Of a stretch of DNA of 64,000 nucleotides, positions 27,146 to 36,198 are shown piece by piece. The DNA comes from J054 sp965221985. Its GTDB lineage: Bacteria; Pseudomonadota; Gammaproteobacteria; Steroidobacterales; GCA-2729495. Each line of letters starts with the position of its first letter. The stretch's first letter is position 1. Below the pieces are notes generated by a model. The model was given only the letters and a program-made list of their open reading frames with translations, was not told the origin of the DNA and did not search any database. The translations under genes were made by a program, and so were the position numbers. The DNA lies in assembly GCA_965221985.1 (NCBI GenBank), contig OZ244928.1, positions 2,666,001-2,730,000 of the forward strand, read 5' to 3'.

Positions 27146-28111
27146 ATGAGTTCATCGCGGCCTGCCCCGCTGATTATTTTGGGATCCGGTCCCGCCGGCT
27201 ACTCAGCCGCCGTCTACGCCGCCCGCGCCAATTTGCGGCCCGTGCTTATAACTGGATTGGAAATGGGTGGCCAACTCATGACCACCACCGAAGTGGACAA
27301 TTGGCCCGGTGGCGCGGCGGGATTGCAAGGCCCTGCCCTGATGGAACAACTCCGTCAGCATGCCGAACGCTTCGATGCCGAGTTAGTCAATGACCACATT
27401 GAACGCGTGGACTTAAGCGCTCGTCCTTTTCGTTTGTGGGGATCCGCCGGTGAGTACCTTTGTGAAGCACTCATCGTCGCCACCGGAGCATCAGCACGCT
27501 ATTTGGGATTGGCCAGCGAAGAAAATTTCAAGGGTCGCGGCGTGTCAGCCTGCGCAACCTGCGACGGATTCTTCTACCGTGGACAGGAGGTTGCCGTCGT
27601 TGGTGGCGGGAACACAGCCGTTGAGGAAGCGCTCTATCTATCGAATTTGGCCTCGAAAGTGACTCTGGTGCATCGCCGCGATCAGCTCCGAGCAGAGAAA
27701 ATGATGCAGGAGCAACTCATGGCCAAGACTCGCGACGGAAATGTGGAAATACTCTGGGACCATGTGGTTGATGAAGTACTTGGCGATGATAGCGGCGTCA
27801 CGGGTCTACGCCTGCGACACAGCAAGCAGGACGAAACGCAGGAGCTCAAATTGTCCGGCGTTTTCATTGCCATCGGCCACGATCCCAATACTGGAATCTT
27901 CAGAGGCCAGTTGGACATGGAAGACGGCTACCTCACGGTGAATTCCGGGGTCCGCGGGAATGCCACGGCAACCAGTCTGCCCGGCGTGTTTGCCGCCGGG
28001 GACGTGGCTGATCCGATTTATCGGCAAGCTGTCACCTCGGCGGGCTCGGGTTGCATGGCGGCATTGGATGCGGAGAAATTTCTAGATGCCGAAAAACTCA
28101 AATTGGGCTAG
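27146..28111 (+). CDS. trxB: Thioredoxin reductase
   Basis: 321 residues from ATG 27146, which matches the start of TrxB homologues; a longer reading from 27107 would add a non-conserved leader. FAD-binding ILGSGPAGYSAAVYAARANL at the N-terminus, NADPH-binding GGGNTAVEEALYL, and the redox-active CATCDG near residue 137. It keeps thioredoxin reduced using NADPH. Divergent from ftsK, as is usual for this neighbourhood. Confidence 0.96.
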   Translation: MSSSRPAPLIILGSGPAGYSAAVYAARANLRPVLITGLEMGGQLMTTTEVDNWPGGAAGLQGPALMEQLRQHAERFDAELVNDHIERVDLSARPFRLWGSAGEYLCEALIVATGASARYLGLASEENFKGRGVSACATCDGFFYRGQEVAVVGGGNTAVEEALYLSNLASKVTLVHRRDQLRAEKMMQEQLMAKTRDGNVEILWDHVVDEVLGDDSGVTGLRLRHSKQDETQELKLSGVFIAIGHDPNTGIFRGQLDMEDGYLTVNSGVRGNATATSLPGVFAAGDVADPIYRQAVTSAGSGCMAALDAEKFLDAEKLKLG

Positions 28112-28201
28112 CAGGTTTGTATCGCTATTGATCCAACGTGCTTTTTAGAATGTGACGGATCAATAAAATACTGAAAAAGCGAAGCACCAAAGTAAAGGAC
28201 T

Positions 28202-29344
28202 ATGCCCGCGGAAATCATAAGCGGAATTGATGCCGTCCCAGCAAAAGTATGGAATAGCCTGGCAGGCACGGACCAACCCTTTCTGCGGCATGAATTTCTG
28301 CTGGCCCTGGAAACCAGCGGTAGCGTGGGTCCTGGGACGGGGTGGAACCCCGCGCATCTACTGCTTAAATCGAGTGCCGGGGTTCTGAACGGCGCGATGC
28401 CGCTGTACTTAAAGACTGACTCCTGGGGCGAGTTCGTCTTCGACTTTGCCTGGGCCGATGCCTATCGCCGTGCTGGTCTGAACTACTATCCGAAATTAGT
28501 CGCCGGCGTGCCCTTCACGCCCGCTACTGGCCCGCGCTTCCTGACGGCCAAGAATGTAGACCGCCAGGCGACGATTACAGAACTGTTATCGGCGGCGCGC
28601 GCGGCGACCGAACAGCTAGGCGCATCATCAATACACTTGCTGTTCCCTACTGAAAAAGAGACCGAGCAATGCAAGCTACAGGGTTTTCTGGTGCGCAAGG
28701 ACTGTCAGTTCCATTGGCACAATAAGAATTACGAGTCCTTTGACGAATTTCTGAATGAATTCACTGCGGCAAAACGCAAGAAAGTGCGCCGGGAAAGACG
28801 CCGGGTCAGAGAAAGCGGCATTCGCTTTCGTCACTTGAGCGGTCATGAACTAAGCCCCGATGTTTGGCGCGAAATCATGCCGCTGTACGCCAGCTCGTTC
28901 TTGAGGCGGGGCCGCGAACCCTATCTCAATAAGGATTTTTTCCTAAGCCTCGGTCAAACTCTACCTGACAAGCTTCTGGTTATTCTTGCCCAACACAAAA
29001 ACCGCGTGGTCGCCACCGCCATTTGTTTGCGCAGCGACAACCACTTATATGGACGCTACTGGGGCAGCGATGGTTACTACCACAGCCTGCATTTCGAAAC
29101 TTGCTACTATCAAGGGATAGACTATTGCATTCGTGAAAGACTAGGAACTTTTGAACCGGGAACTCAGGGCGAACACAAGATCAGTCGAGGCTTCGTACCC
29201 ACGGCGACCTGGTCCGCGCACTGGCTATCCCATCCGCAGTTTCTAGCTGCCGTGGATGATTACTTGGGCCGCGAACGGGAGCACATCGACGGCTATATTG
29301 ATGCGGTAAACGCCCACGTTCCGTATCGAAAAACCAATGACTGA
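28202..29344 (+). CDS. GNAT/FemAB-like protein (peptidoglycan-associated family)
   Basis: 380 residues, matching the family once labelled DUF482 and now annotated as FemAB-like or GNAT-type peptidoglycan biosynthesis protein. Typical pieces are WNSLAGTDQPFLRHEFL at the start, AKRKKVRRERRRV near the middle, and FEPGTQGEHKISRGF near the C-terminus. Members are thought to transfer aminoacyl or acyl groups, but the substrate is not established. It overlaps aat, the gene for another aminoacyl-transferring enzyme, by 8 bp. Confidence 0.8.
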   Translation: MPAEIISGIDAVPAKVWNSLAGTDQPFLRHEFLLALETSGSVGPGTGWNPAHLLLKSSAGVLNGAMPLYLKTDSWGEFVFDFAWADAYRRAGLNYYPKLVAGVPFTPATGPRFLTAKNVDRQATITELLSAARAATEQLGASSIHLLFPTEKETEQCKLQGFLVRKDCQFHWHNKNYESFDEFLNEFTAAKRKKVRRERRRVRESGIRFRHLSGHELSPDVWREIMPLYASSFLRRGREPYLNKDFFLSLGQTLPDKLLVILAQHKNRVVATAICLRSDNHLYGRYWGSDGYYHSLHFETCYYQGIDYCIRERLGTFEPGTQGEHKISRGFVPTATWSAHWLSHPQFLAAVDDYLGREREHIDGYIDAVNAHVPYRKTND

Positions 29345-30053
29345 ATTGCAGTGGCTGCGGCCGACAGACCCGCCGGATGCATTCCCCCATCCCAGTCATG
29401 CCCTAAAAGACCCGGACGGGCTATTGGCGATCGGTGGCGACTTGTCCAGTGAAAGGTTGTTGGCGGCCTACCGGCGCGGGATTTTTCCCTGGTACAACGA
29501 CGGGCAACCCATTTTGTGGTGGTCGCCGGATCCCCGGGCGGTGATTTTCCCCCACGAAATGCATATTTCACGAAGTCTACGCCGGAGACTTCGCCGGAAT
29601 GAATACAGCGTATCAGTGGACCAAGCGTTTGCCGCGGTGATTGCTGACTGCGCGGCGATCCGCGCTGATGCAGGCACTTGGATAACACCGGAAATGCACG
29701 CTGCTTACCTGGAGTTGCATGAAATGGGTTATGCCCATTCAATAGAAACGTGGCGAGGCAATCAGCTTGTTGGCGGAATTTATGGTCTGTGCCTGGGCCA
29801 AAGCTTTTTTGGCGAGTCTATGTTTAGCCGCGCGAGTGACGGTTCTAAAGTCGCGATGGCCAAGCTGATGCACTTTGCGAGAGAGCAACGCATAGAACTC
29901 ATCGATTGCCAGCTGGCATCGCAGCATCTAGCCACGCTGGGCAGCCGGCTACTTAGCCGCGAGCAATTCCTGGAAAGATTGGACCGTTTTTGTAGCTTGC
30001 CTGGGCCGAAATTCTGGTCGCAGCCCCCGCACGGCACTAGCGACCTCCTGTAG
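29337..30053 (+). CDS. aat: Leucyl/phenylalanyl-tRNA-protein transferase
   Basis: 238 residues. Signature parts are DGLLAIGGDLSSERLLAAYRRGIFPWY, WWSPDPRAV near residue 60 and GGIYGLCLGQSFFGESMFS near residue 145. The enzyme adds Leu or Phe to the N-terminal Arg/Lys of proteins, making N-end-rule substrates. ClpS, the adaptor that reads these N-termini, and ClpA, the unfoldase, are encoded 300 bp to 3 kb downstream on the other strand, so the pathway is clustered. Confidence 0.96.
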   Translation: MTELQWLRPTDPPDAFPHPSHALKDPDGLLAIGGDLSSERLLAAYRRGIFPWYNDGQPILWWSPDPRAVIFPHEMHISRSLRRRLRRNEYSVSVDQAFAAVIADCAAIRADAGTWITPEMHAAYLELHEMGYAHSIETWRGNQLVGGIYGLCLGQSFFGESMFSRASDGSKVAMAKLMHFAREQRIELIDCQLASQHLATLGSRLLSREQFLERLDRFCSLPGPKFWSQPPHGTSDLL

Positions 30054-30124
30054 GCCTTGACGATGCTTGCTTGCGCGCCTGTGCGACATCTTGCACAATG
30101 CGCGGCTGTTACCAAAGGATCCAA

Positions 30125-30343
30125 ATGGCTAAAGAAGAAGCCATACAGCTTGAAGGCGTCGTTACCGAAACATTGCCCAACACCACCTTTCGTGTGGAAC
30201 TGGACAATGGACACTTGGTGACCGCGCATATTTCGGGCAAGATGCGCAAGCACTATATTCGCATTTTGACGGGCGACCGCGTTACCGTCGAATTGACGCC
30301 CTATGATTTGACCAAAGGGCGAATCATCTATCGCGCGCGCTGA
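30125..30343 (+). CDS. infA: Translation initiation factor IF-1
   Basis: 72 residues from ATG 30125, exactly the family length; AAAGGA lies 7 bp upstream. The single S1/OB domain reads MAKEEAIQLEGVVTETLPN and ends in TPYDLTKGRIIYRAR. It binds the ribosomal A site during initiation. It converges with clpA, with 6 bp between stop codons. Confidence 0.97.
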   Translation: MAKEEAIQLEGVVTETLPNTTFRVELDNGHLVTAHISGKMRKHYIRILTGDRVTVELTPYDLTKGRIIYRAR

Positions 30344-30349
30344 CTAGCG

Positions 30350-32644
30350 CTAGCCGTCCGCCGGCGTGGGTTCTGATAACTGTTTGAGCTTCTGTGTATT
30401 CGGCGTTGAGATCAAGCCAAGCTCGTCTTTGTCGGTCACAACAATGCATACGGATCCACCGTCGGCCAGCTCGCCAAATAGTAGTAGTTCGGCCAAGGGG
30501 CGTTTCACGTGTTCTTGAATCACGCGTGACATCGGACGAGCACCCATCTTCGGGTCATAGCCACGCTCGGCAATCCACTGTCGTGCGGCATCATCAAGCT
30601 CTAAGACAACGTCGTGATTGTCCAGCTGTGCTTCTAACTCAAGTACCAATTTATCGACAACGCGCAGCACAGAGTCGCGGTCAAGCGCCTCAAACTGAAT
30701 GATGGCATCAAGTCGGTTGCGGAACTCAGGCGCGAATAGTTTATCGATGGCGGCCATCGCGTCGGAGCTGTGGTCTTGTTGGGTGAAGCCCATGGATGAG
30801 CGGCTCATTTCTTGCGCACCGGCATTGGTCGTCATTACGATAATAACGTTGCGGAAATCAGCTTTACGGCCATTGTTGTCCGTCAAACTACCATGATCCA
30901 TTACCTGCAATAGCAGGTTGAACACTTCTGGATGGGCCTTTTCGATTTCATCAAGCAAAACCACCGCATGGGGATTCTTCGCGACCGCCTCGGTTAATAA
31001 TCCACCCTGATCAAAACCCACATAGCCGGGCGGCGCCCCAATCAGTCTGGAGACTGTATGGCGTTCCATATATTCCGACATGTCGAAGCGGATAAGCTCA
31101 ATGCCTAGACAATGTGCCAACTGCCGCGTGACTTCCGTCTTACCTACACCCGTCGGGCCCGAAAACAAGAATGCCCCAACGGGTTTCTCGGGTTCGCGTA
31201 GTCCGGAGCGTGCCATCTTGATGGCAGATGCCAAGGCGCTGATGGCCTGATTCTGACCAAAAATCACTAATTGCAGGTCACGCTCGAGATGCCGCAGTTG
31301 GTCACGATCATCGGCGGAGACGCTCTTAGGCGGTATACGCGCCATCTTGGCCACAACCTCTTCGATGAGCCGGCTATCCACAGCACTATCACGGGAATCT
31401 TCGGGCTGCAGCCGGACTCTGGCACCGGCTTCGTCAATGACGTCGATGGCCTTATCTGGTAATTGCCGCTCATTGATGTGCCGCGCCGACAACTCGGCCG
31501 CCGACTTCAGCGCCTCGTCGGTGTACTCCACCCCATGATGTTCGACGAAACGCGACCGCAAGCCTTTTAGGATTTCGATGGTCTCCGCGATACTGGGTTC
31601 AACCACGTCAATTTTTTGAAAACGCCGCGCGAGTGCATGGTCCTTCTCGAAAATACCGCGATATTCGCGATAAGTCGTGGAACCGATGCAACGTAGTTCA
31701 CCGTTTGCCAATACCGGCTTAATCAGATTCGAGGCATCTAGCACACCGCCCGATGCAGCGCCGGCCCCAATGACAGTGTGAATCTCATCAATAAACAAGA
31801 TTGCACCGGGATCTTTGCCCAATTCCGCAATCACACCCTTCAGACGCTTTTCAAAATCACCGCGATACTTAGTGCCCGCCAGCAACGCCCCCATATCCAG
31901 GGCGTAAATCGTCGCGTCGGATAAGACGGCGGGAACCTGCTCATCCACAATCATCTTAGCCAATCCCTCAGCCAAGGCGGTCTTGCCGACGCCGGCTTCA
32001 CCGACATACAGCGGGTTGTTCTTGCGCCGGCGGCAGAGGACCTGAATCGTTCGCTCGATCTCATCGGCGCGCCCAATCAAAGGATCAATCTTGCCAGCCT
32101 GGGAACGCTCGTTAAGGTTTACCGTGAAGGCTTCTAGTGGACTAGCTTGCGCATCTGCTTCGCCACCCTCAACGCTGCTGGCAGCGTCCTGATCCGCATT
32201 GGCGAGATCACCCGATTTGCTCACACCATGGGCAATAAAGTTCACGACATCCAAACGCGATAGATCTTGCAAGCCTAACAGATAAACCGCATGCGATTGC
32301 TTTTCGCCAAAAATGGCAACCAATACATTCTCGCCCAGCACTTCCTTCTTGCCGCTAGACTGGACGTGAAAAACAGCTCGCTGCAAGACACGTTGAAACC
32401 CCAGGGTGGGTTGGACATCTTGATCACTGTCGTCACCAAGCCGGGGCGTGGAATCGTCGATAAAAGTTTCGAGCTCCTTGGTGAGCTGCGCCAGATTCGC
32501 GCCGCAAGCCTTCAAAATATCCGCCACTTGCGGAATGCCCAGGATGGCCAGCAACAAGTGTTCCACAGTGATGTATTCGTGACGTTCCGAACGCGCGCCC
32601 TGAAAAGCCTCGTTCAAGCAATATTCAAGCTCGCTACTCAACAT
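30350..32644 (-). CDS. clpA: ATP-dependent Clp protease ATP-binding subunit ClpA
   Basis: 764 residues, normal. N-domain (residues 1-150) for ClpS binding, D1 AAA+ with Walker A GEAGVGKTALAEGLA, D2 AAA+ with GPTGVGKTEVTRQLA and Walker B VVLLDEIEKAHPEVFNLLL. It unfolds substrates and feeds them to ClpP; clpP is not in the window. The start is 3 bp after the clpS stop, so they form an operon. Confidence 0.97.
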   Translation of the reverse strand: MLSSELEYCLNEAFQGARSERHEYITVEHLLLAILGIPQVADILKACGANLAQLTKELETFIDDSTPRLGDDSDQDVQPTLGFQRVLQRAVFHVQSSGKKEVLGENVLVAIFGEKQSHAVYLLGLQDLSRLDVVNFIAHGVSKSGDLANADQDAASSVEGGEADAQASPLEAFTVNLNERSQAGKIDPLIGRADEIERTIQVLCRRRKNNPLYVGEAGVGKTALAEGLAKMIVDEQVPAVLSDATIYALDMGALLAGTKYRGDFEKRLKGVIAELGKDPGAILFIDEIHTVIGAGAASGGVLDASNLIKPVLANGELRCIGSTTYREYRGIFEKDHALARRFQKIDVVEPSIAETIEILKGLRSRFVEHHGVEYTDEALKSAAELSARHINERQLPDKAIDVIDEAGARVRLQPEDSRDSAVDSRLIEEVVAKMARIPPKSVSADDRDQLRHLERDLQLVIFGQNQAISALASAIKMARSGLREPEKPVGAFLFSGPTGVGKTEVTRQLAHCLGIELIRFDMSEYMERHTVSRLIGAPPGYVGFDQGGLLTEAVAKNPHAVVLLDEIEKAHPEVFNLLLQVMDHGSLTDNNGRKADFRNVIIVMTTNAGAQEMSRSSMGFTQQDHSSDAMAAIDKLFAPEFRNRLDAIIQFEALDRDSVLRVVDKLVLELEAQLDNHDVVLELDDAARQWIAERGYDPKMGARPMSRVIQEHVKRPLAELLLFGELADGGSVCIVVTDKDELGLISTPNTQKLKQLSEPTPADG

Positions 32645-32647
32645 GGC

Positions 32648-32983
32648 TCATGCGTCCTCCATTGTGCACAACAGGGGATGTTGATGCTGTTCAGCATACG
32701 AGCTGACCTGAGCAACTTTTGTTTCAGCGATTTCATAGGTAAACACCCCGCACACACCTTTACCTTTGGTATGCACTTCCAACATCACGCGCGTGGCTTT
32801 TGTTCTATCCATTCCAAATACCAGTTCCAAGACCTCGACCACGAATTCCATGGGGGTGTAGTCATCATTGAGTAAGACCACTCGGTAAAGCGGAGGTTTC
32901 TTAAGTTTCGGCCTCGCTTCCTCCAGGGCCAAGCCACGGCCATCATCGGGCGAGTCAAAATCCGGTTCGTTTTCTCCACTCAT
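32648..32983 (-). CDS. clpS: ClpS adaptor protein
   Basis: 111 residues: a flexible acidic N-terminus, then the conserved core RVVLLNDDYTPMEFVVEVL, HTKGKGVCGVFTYEIAETK. The pocket binds N-terminal Leu, Phe, Trp or Tyr and hands the protein to ClpA. With aat nearby, the full recognition part of the bacterial N-degron pathway is encoded within 4 kb. Confidence 0.96.
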   Translation of the reverse strand: MSGENEPDFDSPDDGRGLALEEARPKLKKPPLYRVVLLNDDYTPMEFVVEVLELVFGMDRTKATRVMLEVHTKGKGVCGVFTYEIAETKVAQVSSYAEQHQHPLLCTMEDA

Positions 32984-33270
32984 CGGTCTACTTTACTAGG
33001 CATGGCGACCCCTGGCCGCCAAAATATTCAAAGTCTAGCGGCATAGAACCCTCTTGCTTGGAGATCCAGGCCGATGACCACCCCGCGCATACCGCGCCAG
33101 TGGCGTTTTGTCACATTCACCAACGTGTCACAAATATGGGGCCCAATTCGCTGCTTCACAAGGAATTTGGTCTATATTCTTGCTCTTGGGCCGTATGCGA
33201 TTATTATGCCATTTCATTAAACCTCTGATCCCTCAGTGGCCACAGAAGGCTGCGGAGATGCGGCGAATTT
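32984..33270. other. Divergent intergenic region clpS/gspC
   Basis: About 290 bp with no credible gene. It must hold the promoters of clpSA and of the gsp operon. I see no clear operator or hairpin. Confidence 0.5.
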
Positions 33271-34194
33271 TTGAACGTACAAAACCTCATAACTAATTGG
33301 AACGACCAGTCGCCAGAACAATGGTTGGCGCAAGCTAGCCAGCGCCTGCCGTTCTGGATTTCGCTGATCCTGACGGTGGTGCTAGCCTGGTATCTAGCCC
33401 GCCTTGCCTGGATTCTGTATCCGCAGCCCACCGCGGTGGACTGGACGCCACCCAGCCGGAGCCAAGCGGTAACCGCGGCCGGTACCGGAGCGACTGATTA
33501 TTCCGACCTTCAATCGGCCGAATTGTTCGGCAAAGCCAGTAGCGAGCCAGCTACAACTGAGCCCGTGGAGGACGTCTTGGACGCCCCCGACACGCGGCTG
33601 AAGCTGAGTCTGCGCGCCTCCGTGGCTTCCACCGACAACAAAGCCGCCCATGCGATCATTGCCGATGACAGCGGCCAGGAAGAGTCCTATTTCATCGCGG
33701 ATGCCATACCAGGCGGCGCAACCCTGCATCAAGTGCATCCAGATCGCGTAATTCTCAATCGTGGCGGCGTCTTGGAAGCCCTGCGGCTACCCCGCGAGTT
33801 CAGCAATAAAAATCCGGTCCGCACGCCTAGCCCTCGCCGCCGCACGGCGGCAACCAGGCCGGCACCGAGTGTGCAAGAAGTGGTGCAACAAAATGCCTCC
33901 AGCTTTACCGAAATTGTCCGCCCGCAACCGTTCATGCCCAATGGACAATTGCGCGGCTACCGAGTCTACCCGGGACGCAACCGGCAGCAATTCGCCGCCC
34001 TGGGCCTTCGGCCTGGGGATTTGGTCACAGAAATCAACGGCATGGCACTGAATAATCCGGCCGAAGGTATGCAAATCTTTCGCAGTTTGGGTGACGCCAC
34101 GCAGGTGAGCCTAACCGTTGAGCGCAACGGGCAATCTGAGGTCATGACGCTGGACACCAGCCAAGTCGACCTGGCCAACGGAGCCACTCAATGA
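33271..34194 (+). CDS. gspC: Type II secretion system protein C
   Basis: 307 residues. One membrane helix (FWISLILTVVLAWYLARLAWIL, residues 28-50), a periplasmic HR domain that begins with the family word DYSDLQSAELFGKAS and continues through LKLSLRASVAS...AIIADDSGQEESYF, a Pro/Thr/Arg-rich linker, and a C-terminal PDZ domain (RGYRVYPGRNRQQFAALGLRPGDLVTEINGMAL, split by loops). It links the inner-membrane platform to the secretin. The stop overlaps the gspD start by 4 bp. Confidence 0.92.
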   Translation: MNVQNLITNWNDQSPEQWLAQASQRLPFWISLILTVVLAWYLARLAWILYPQPTAVDWTPPSRSQAVTAAGTGATDYSDLQSAELFGKASSEPATTEPVEDVLDAPDTRLKLSLRASVASTDNKAAHAIIADDSGQEESYFIADAIPGGATLHQVHPDRVILNRGGVLEALRLPREFSNKNPVRTPSPRRRTAATRPAPSVQEVVQQNASSFTEIVRPQPFMPNGQLRGYRVYPGRNRQQFAALGLRPGDLVTEINGMALNNPAEGMQIFRSLGDATQVSLTVERNGQSEVMTLDTSQVDLANGATQ

Positions 34195-36197
34195 ATTTAC
34201 GTGGCATATGTAAAAACCTAGGCCTGGGCGTACTGACGCTCCTGCTGGTTTTGTTAGCCGGCGGCACTCATAGCCAAGAAACCACCATCACCCCCAATTA
34301 CAAGGACGCGGACATCCGCCAGGTCATTGAGGCCGTGGGCGAAGTTACGGGTAAGAATTTCGTCCTTGACCCCCGCGTGAAGGCGCAGGTCACCATGTTG
34401 TCGTCCGTGCCCATGACACCGGACGCCTTTTATGCCGCCTTCTTGTCGATCCTCTCAGTCTACGGCTTCGTGGCCGTGCCGTCGGGTGACTTAATCAAAA
34501 TCTTGCCCGATGCCAATGCGCGCCAGGTCCCCGGCATTGATTTCAGTGAAGGTAACAGCGCGGATGACATCGTTACCACGGTAATTCAAGTACGCAATGT
34601 CGCGGCAGCACAATTGGTGCCGATTCTTCGTCCCTTGATTCCTCAGTACGGCCACCTGGCCGCCTACCCTGCGTCCAACATGCTGATTATTTCCGACCGC
34701 TCGGCCAATGTGGACCGCATGCTGCGCATCATCAGGCGCATTGACCAAGCCGGTGACGAGGACTATGAGGTCATTCGTTTGGAGAATGCTTCGGCCGCGG
34801 AAATTGTGCGGATCGTGAATGCGCTGGCTCAGGGAGCCCGCGGCGAGGGCGCCGCCAACGGTGCGGCCACCACTGTGGTTGCGGACGAGCGCACCAATAG
34901 TATTTTGGTCAGTGGCGATCGGAATGAGCGTCTGCGGCTACGTACCCTGATTACTCATTTGGATACGCCCCTGGAAGACGGCGGCGATACGCAAGTCCGC
35001 TACCTGCGTTATGCGGATGCGGAGGAACTAGCGACCAAACTGCAAACCCAATATCAGCAACAGGCTGCTGAATCCGGCGCACCCGCGGAAACCGGCGAGA
35101 TCACCATTTGGGCCGACACGCCAACCAATGCACTGATTATTACCGCGCCGCCTAAAATCATGAGCTCCATGATGACCGTGGTAGACAAACTTGATATTCG
35201 GCGTCTACAGGTCCTGTTGGAGACCGTGATCGTCGAAGTATCCGCCGAGAACGCGGCAGATTTGGGCATCACCTGGGCCGTGGGCGACGCGGACCTGGAG
35301 AATGCCGTGGGACTGACCAACTTCAGTAAAACCTCTGGCGTGGCGGGTATTGCCGGCGCCATCGGCTCCGATGGAAATTTTGGTGCCGATGCTGCGCAGG
35401 TTATTGGCGACGGTCTTACCTTGGGCTTGGGCCGCGTCAAGGATTCGGGTTTGAGCTTTGTCGGACTGGTGGAGGCCCTGGAAGCCGACGCCAACACCAA
35501 CGTCATGGGTACACCCATTCTGGTCACCCTAGACAATGAAGAAGCCGAAATCAGTGTTGGTCAGGAAGTGCCCTTCGTTACCGGCAGTTTCACCAATACC
35601 GGCACCACCGGCGGAGCTATCAGCCCGTTTCAAACCATTGAACGGCAGCAGGTAGGCACGAGTCTGAAGATCACGCCACAAATCAATGAGGGCGATGCGG
35701 TTCGTCTGAAGATCGAGCAAGAAATTTCCAATGTTGCCGAAAGTGCCCAGGCCGTGGACCTCATTACCAATAACCGCAATCTCGCCACCTCGGTGATCGT
35801 GGAGGACGCCGGTATTCTGGTACTCGGTGGATTGATTCAAGATGACTACCGCGAAAGTGAAGAACGCGTGCCATTTTTGGGTCGTATACCTTTGTTGGGA
35901 GCCTTATTCCGCTCCACAAGCCGCGTGAAGATGAAAACCAACTTGATGTTTTTCATTAAGCCCACAATCTTGCGCGACGATGAACAGGCCGCCTACGTCA
36001 CTAACTCGAAGTACAACTTCATTCGCGACCTGCAACTGAGCCGCGACCCGGTTAACGCGCTGCCGGATTTAGACGGCTGGGGCGACGCGCCGGAAATCCT
36101 ACCGGCCGACCCCCGCGACATCAATCGGCCACCGGAGGACGATCTACCGGTAATCGATTTGCGTCTACCCCCTGAAGAGCAATCGCCGGAACCTTGA
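34191..36197 (+). CDS. gspD: Type II secretion secretin
   Basis: 668 residues. Signal peptide, N0 domain (YKDADIRQVIEAVGEVTGKNF), N1-N3 repeats containing VIQVRNVAAAQLVPILRPL and RYLRYADAEELATKL, and the C-terminal secretin core with VPFVTGS and VPFLGRIPLLGALFRS. It forms the outer-membrane pore for folded proteins. The C-terminal tail after residue 600 is Asp/Pro-rich and may be a pilotin-binding S region. Confidence 0.95.
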   Translation: MNLRGICKNLGLGVLTLLLVLLAGGTHSQETTITPNYKDADIRQVIEAVGEVTGKNFVLDPRVKAQVTMLSSVPMTPDAFYAAFLSILSVYGFVAVPSGDLIKILPDANARQVPGIDFSEGNSADDIVTTVIQVRNVAAAQLVPILRPLIPQYGHLAAYPASNMLIISDRSANVDRMLRIIRRIDQAGDEDYEVIRLENASAAEIVRIVNALAQGARGEGAANGAATTVVADERTNSILVSGDRNERLRLRTLITHLDTPLEDGGDTQVRYLRYADAEELATKLQTQYQQQAAESGAPAETGEITIWADTPTNALIITAPPKIMSSMMTVVDKLDIRRLQVLLETVIVEVSAENAADLGITWAVGDADLENAVGLTNFSKTSGVAGIAGAIGSDGNFGADAAQVIGDGLTLGLGRVKDSGLSFVGLVEALEADANTNVMGTPILVTLDNEEAEISVGQEVPFVTGSFTNTGTTGGAISPFQTIERQQVGTSLKITPQINEGDAVRLKIEQEISNVAESAQAVDLITNNRNLATSVIVEDAGILVLGGLIQDDYRESEERVPFLGRIPLLGALFRSTSRVKMKTNLMFFIKPTILRDDEQAAYVTNSKYNFIRDLQLSRDPVNALPDLDGWGDAPEILPADPRDINRPPEDDLPVIDLRLPPEEQSPEP

Positions 36198-36198
36198 G

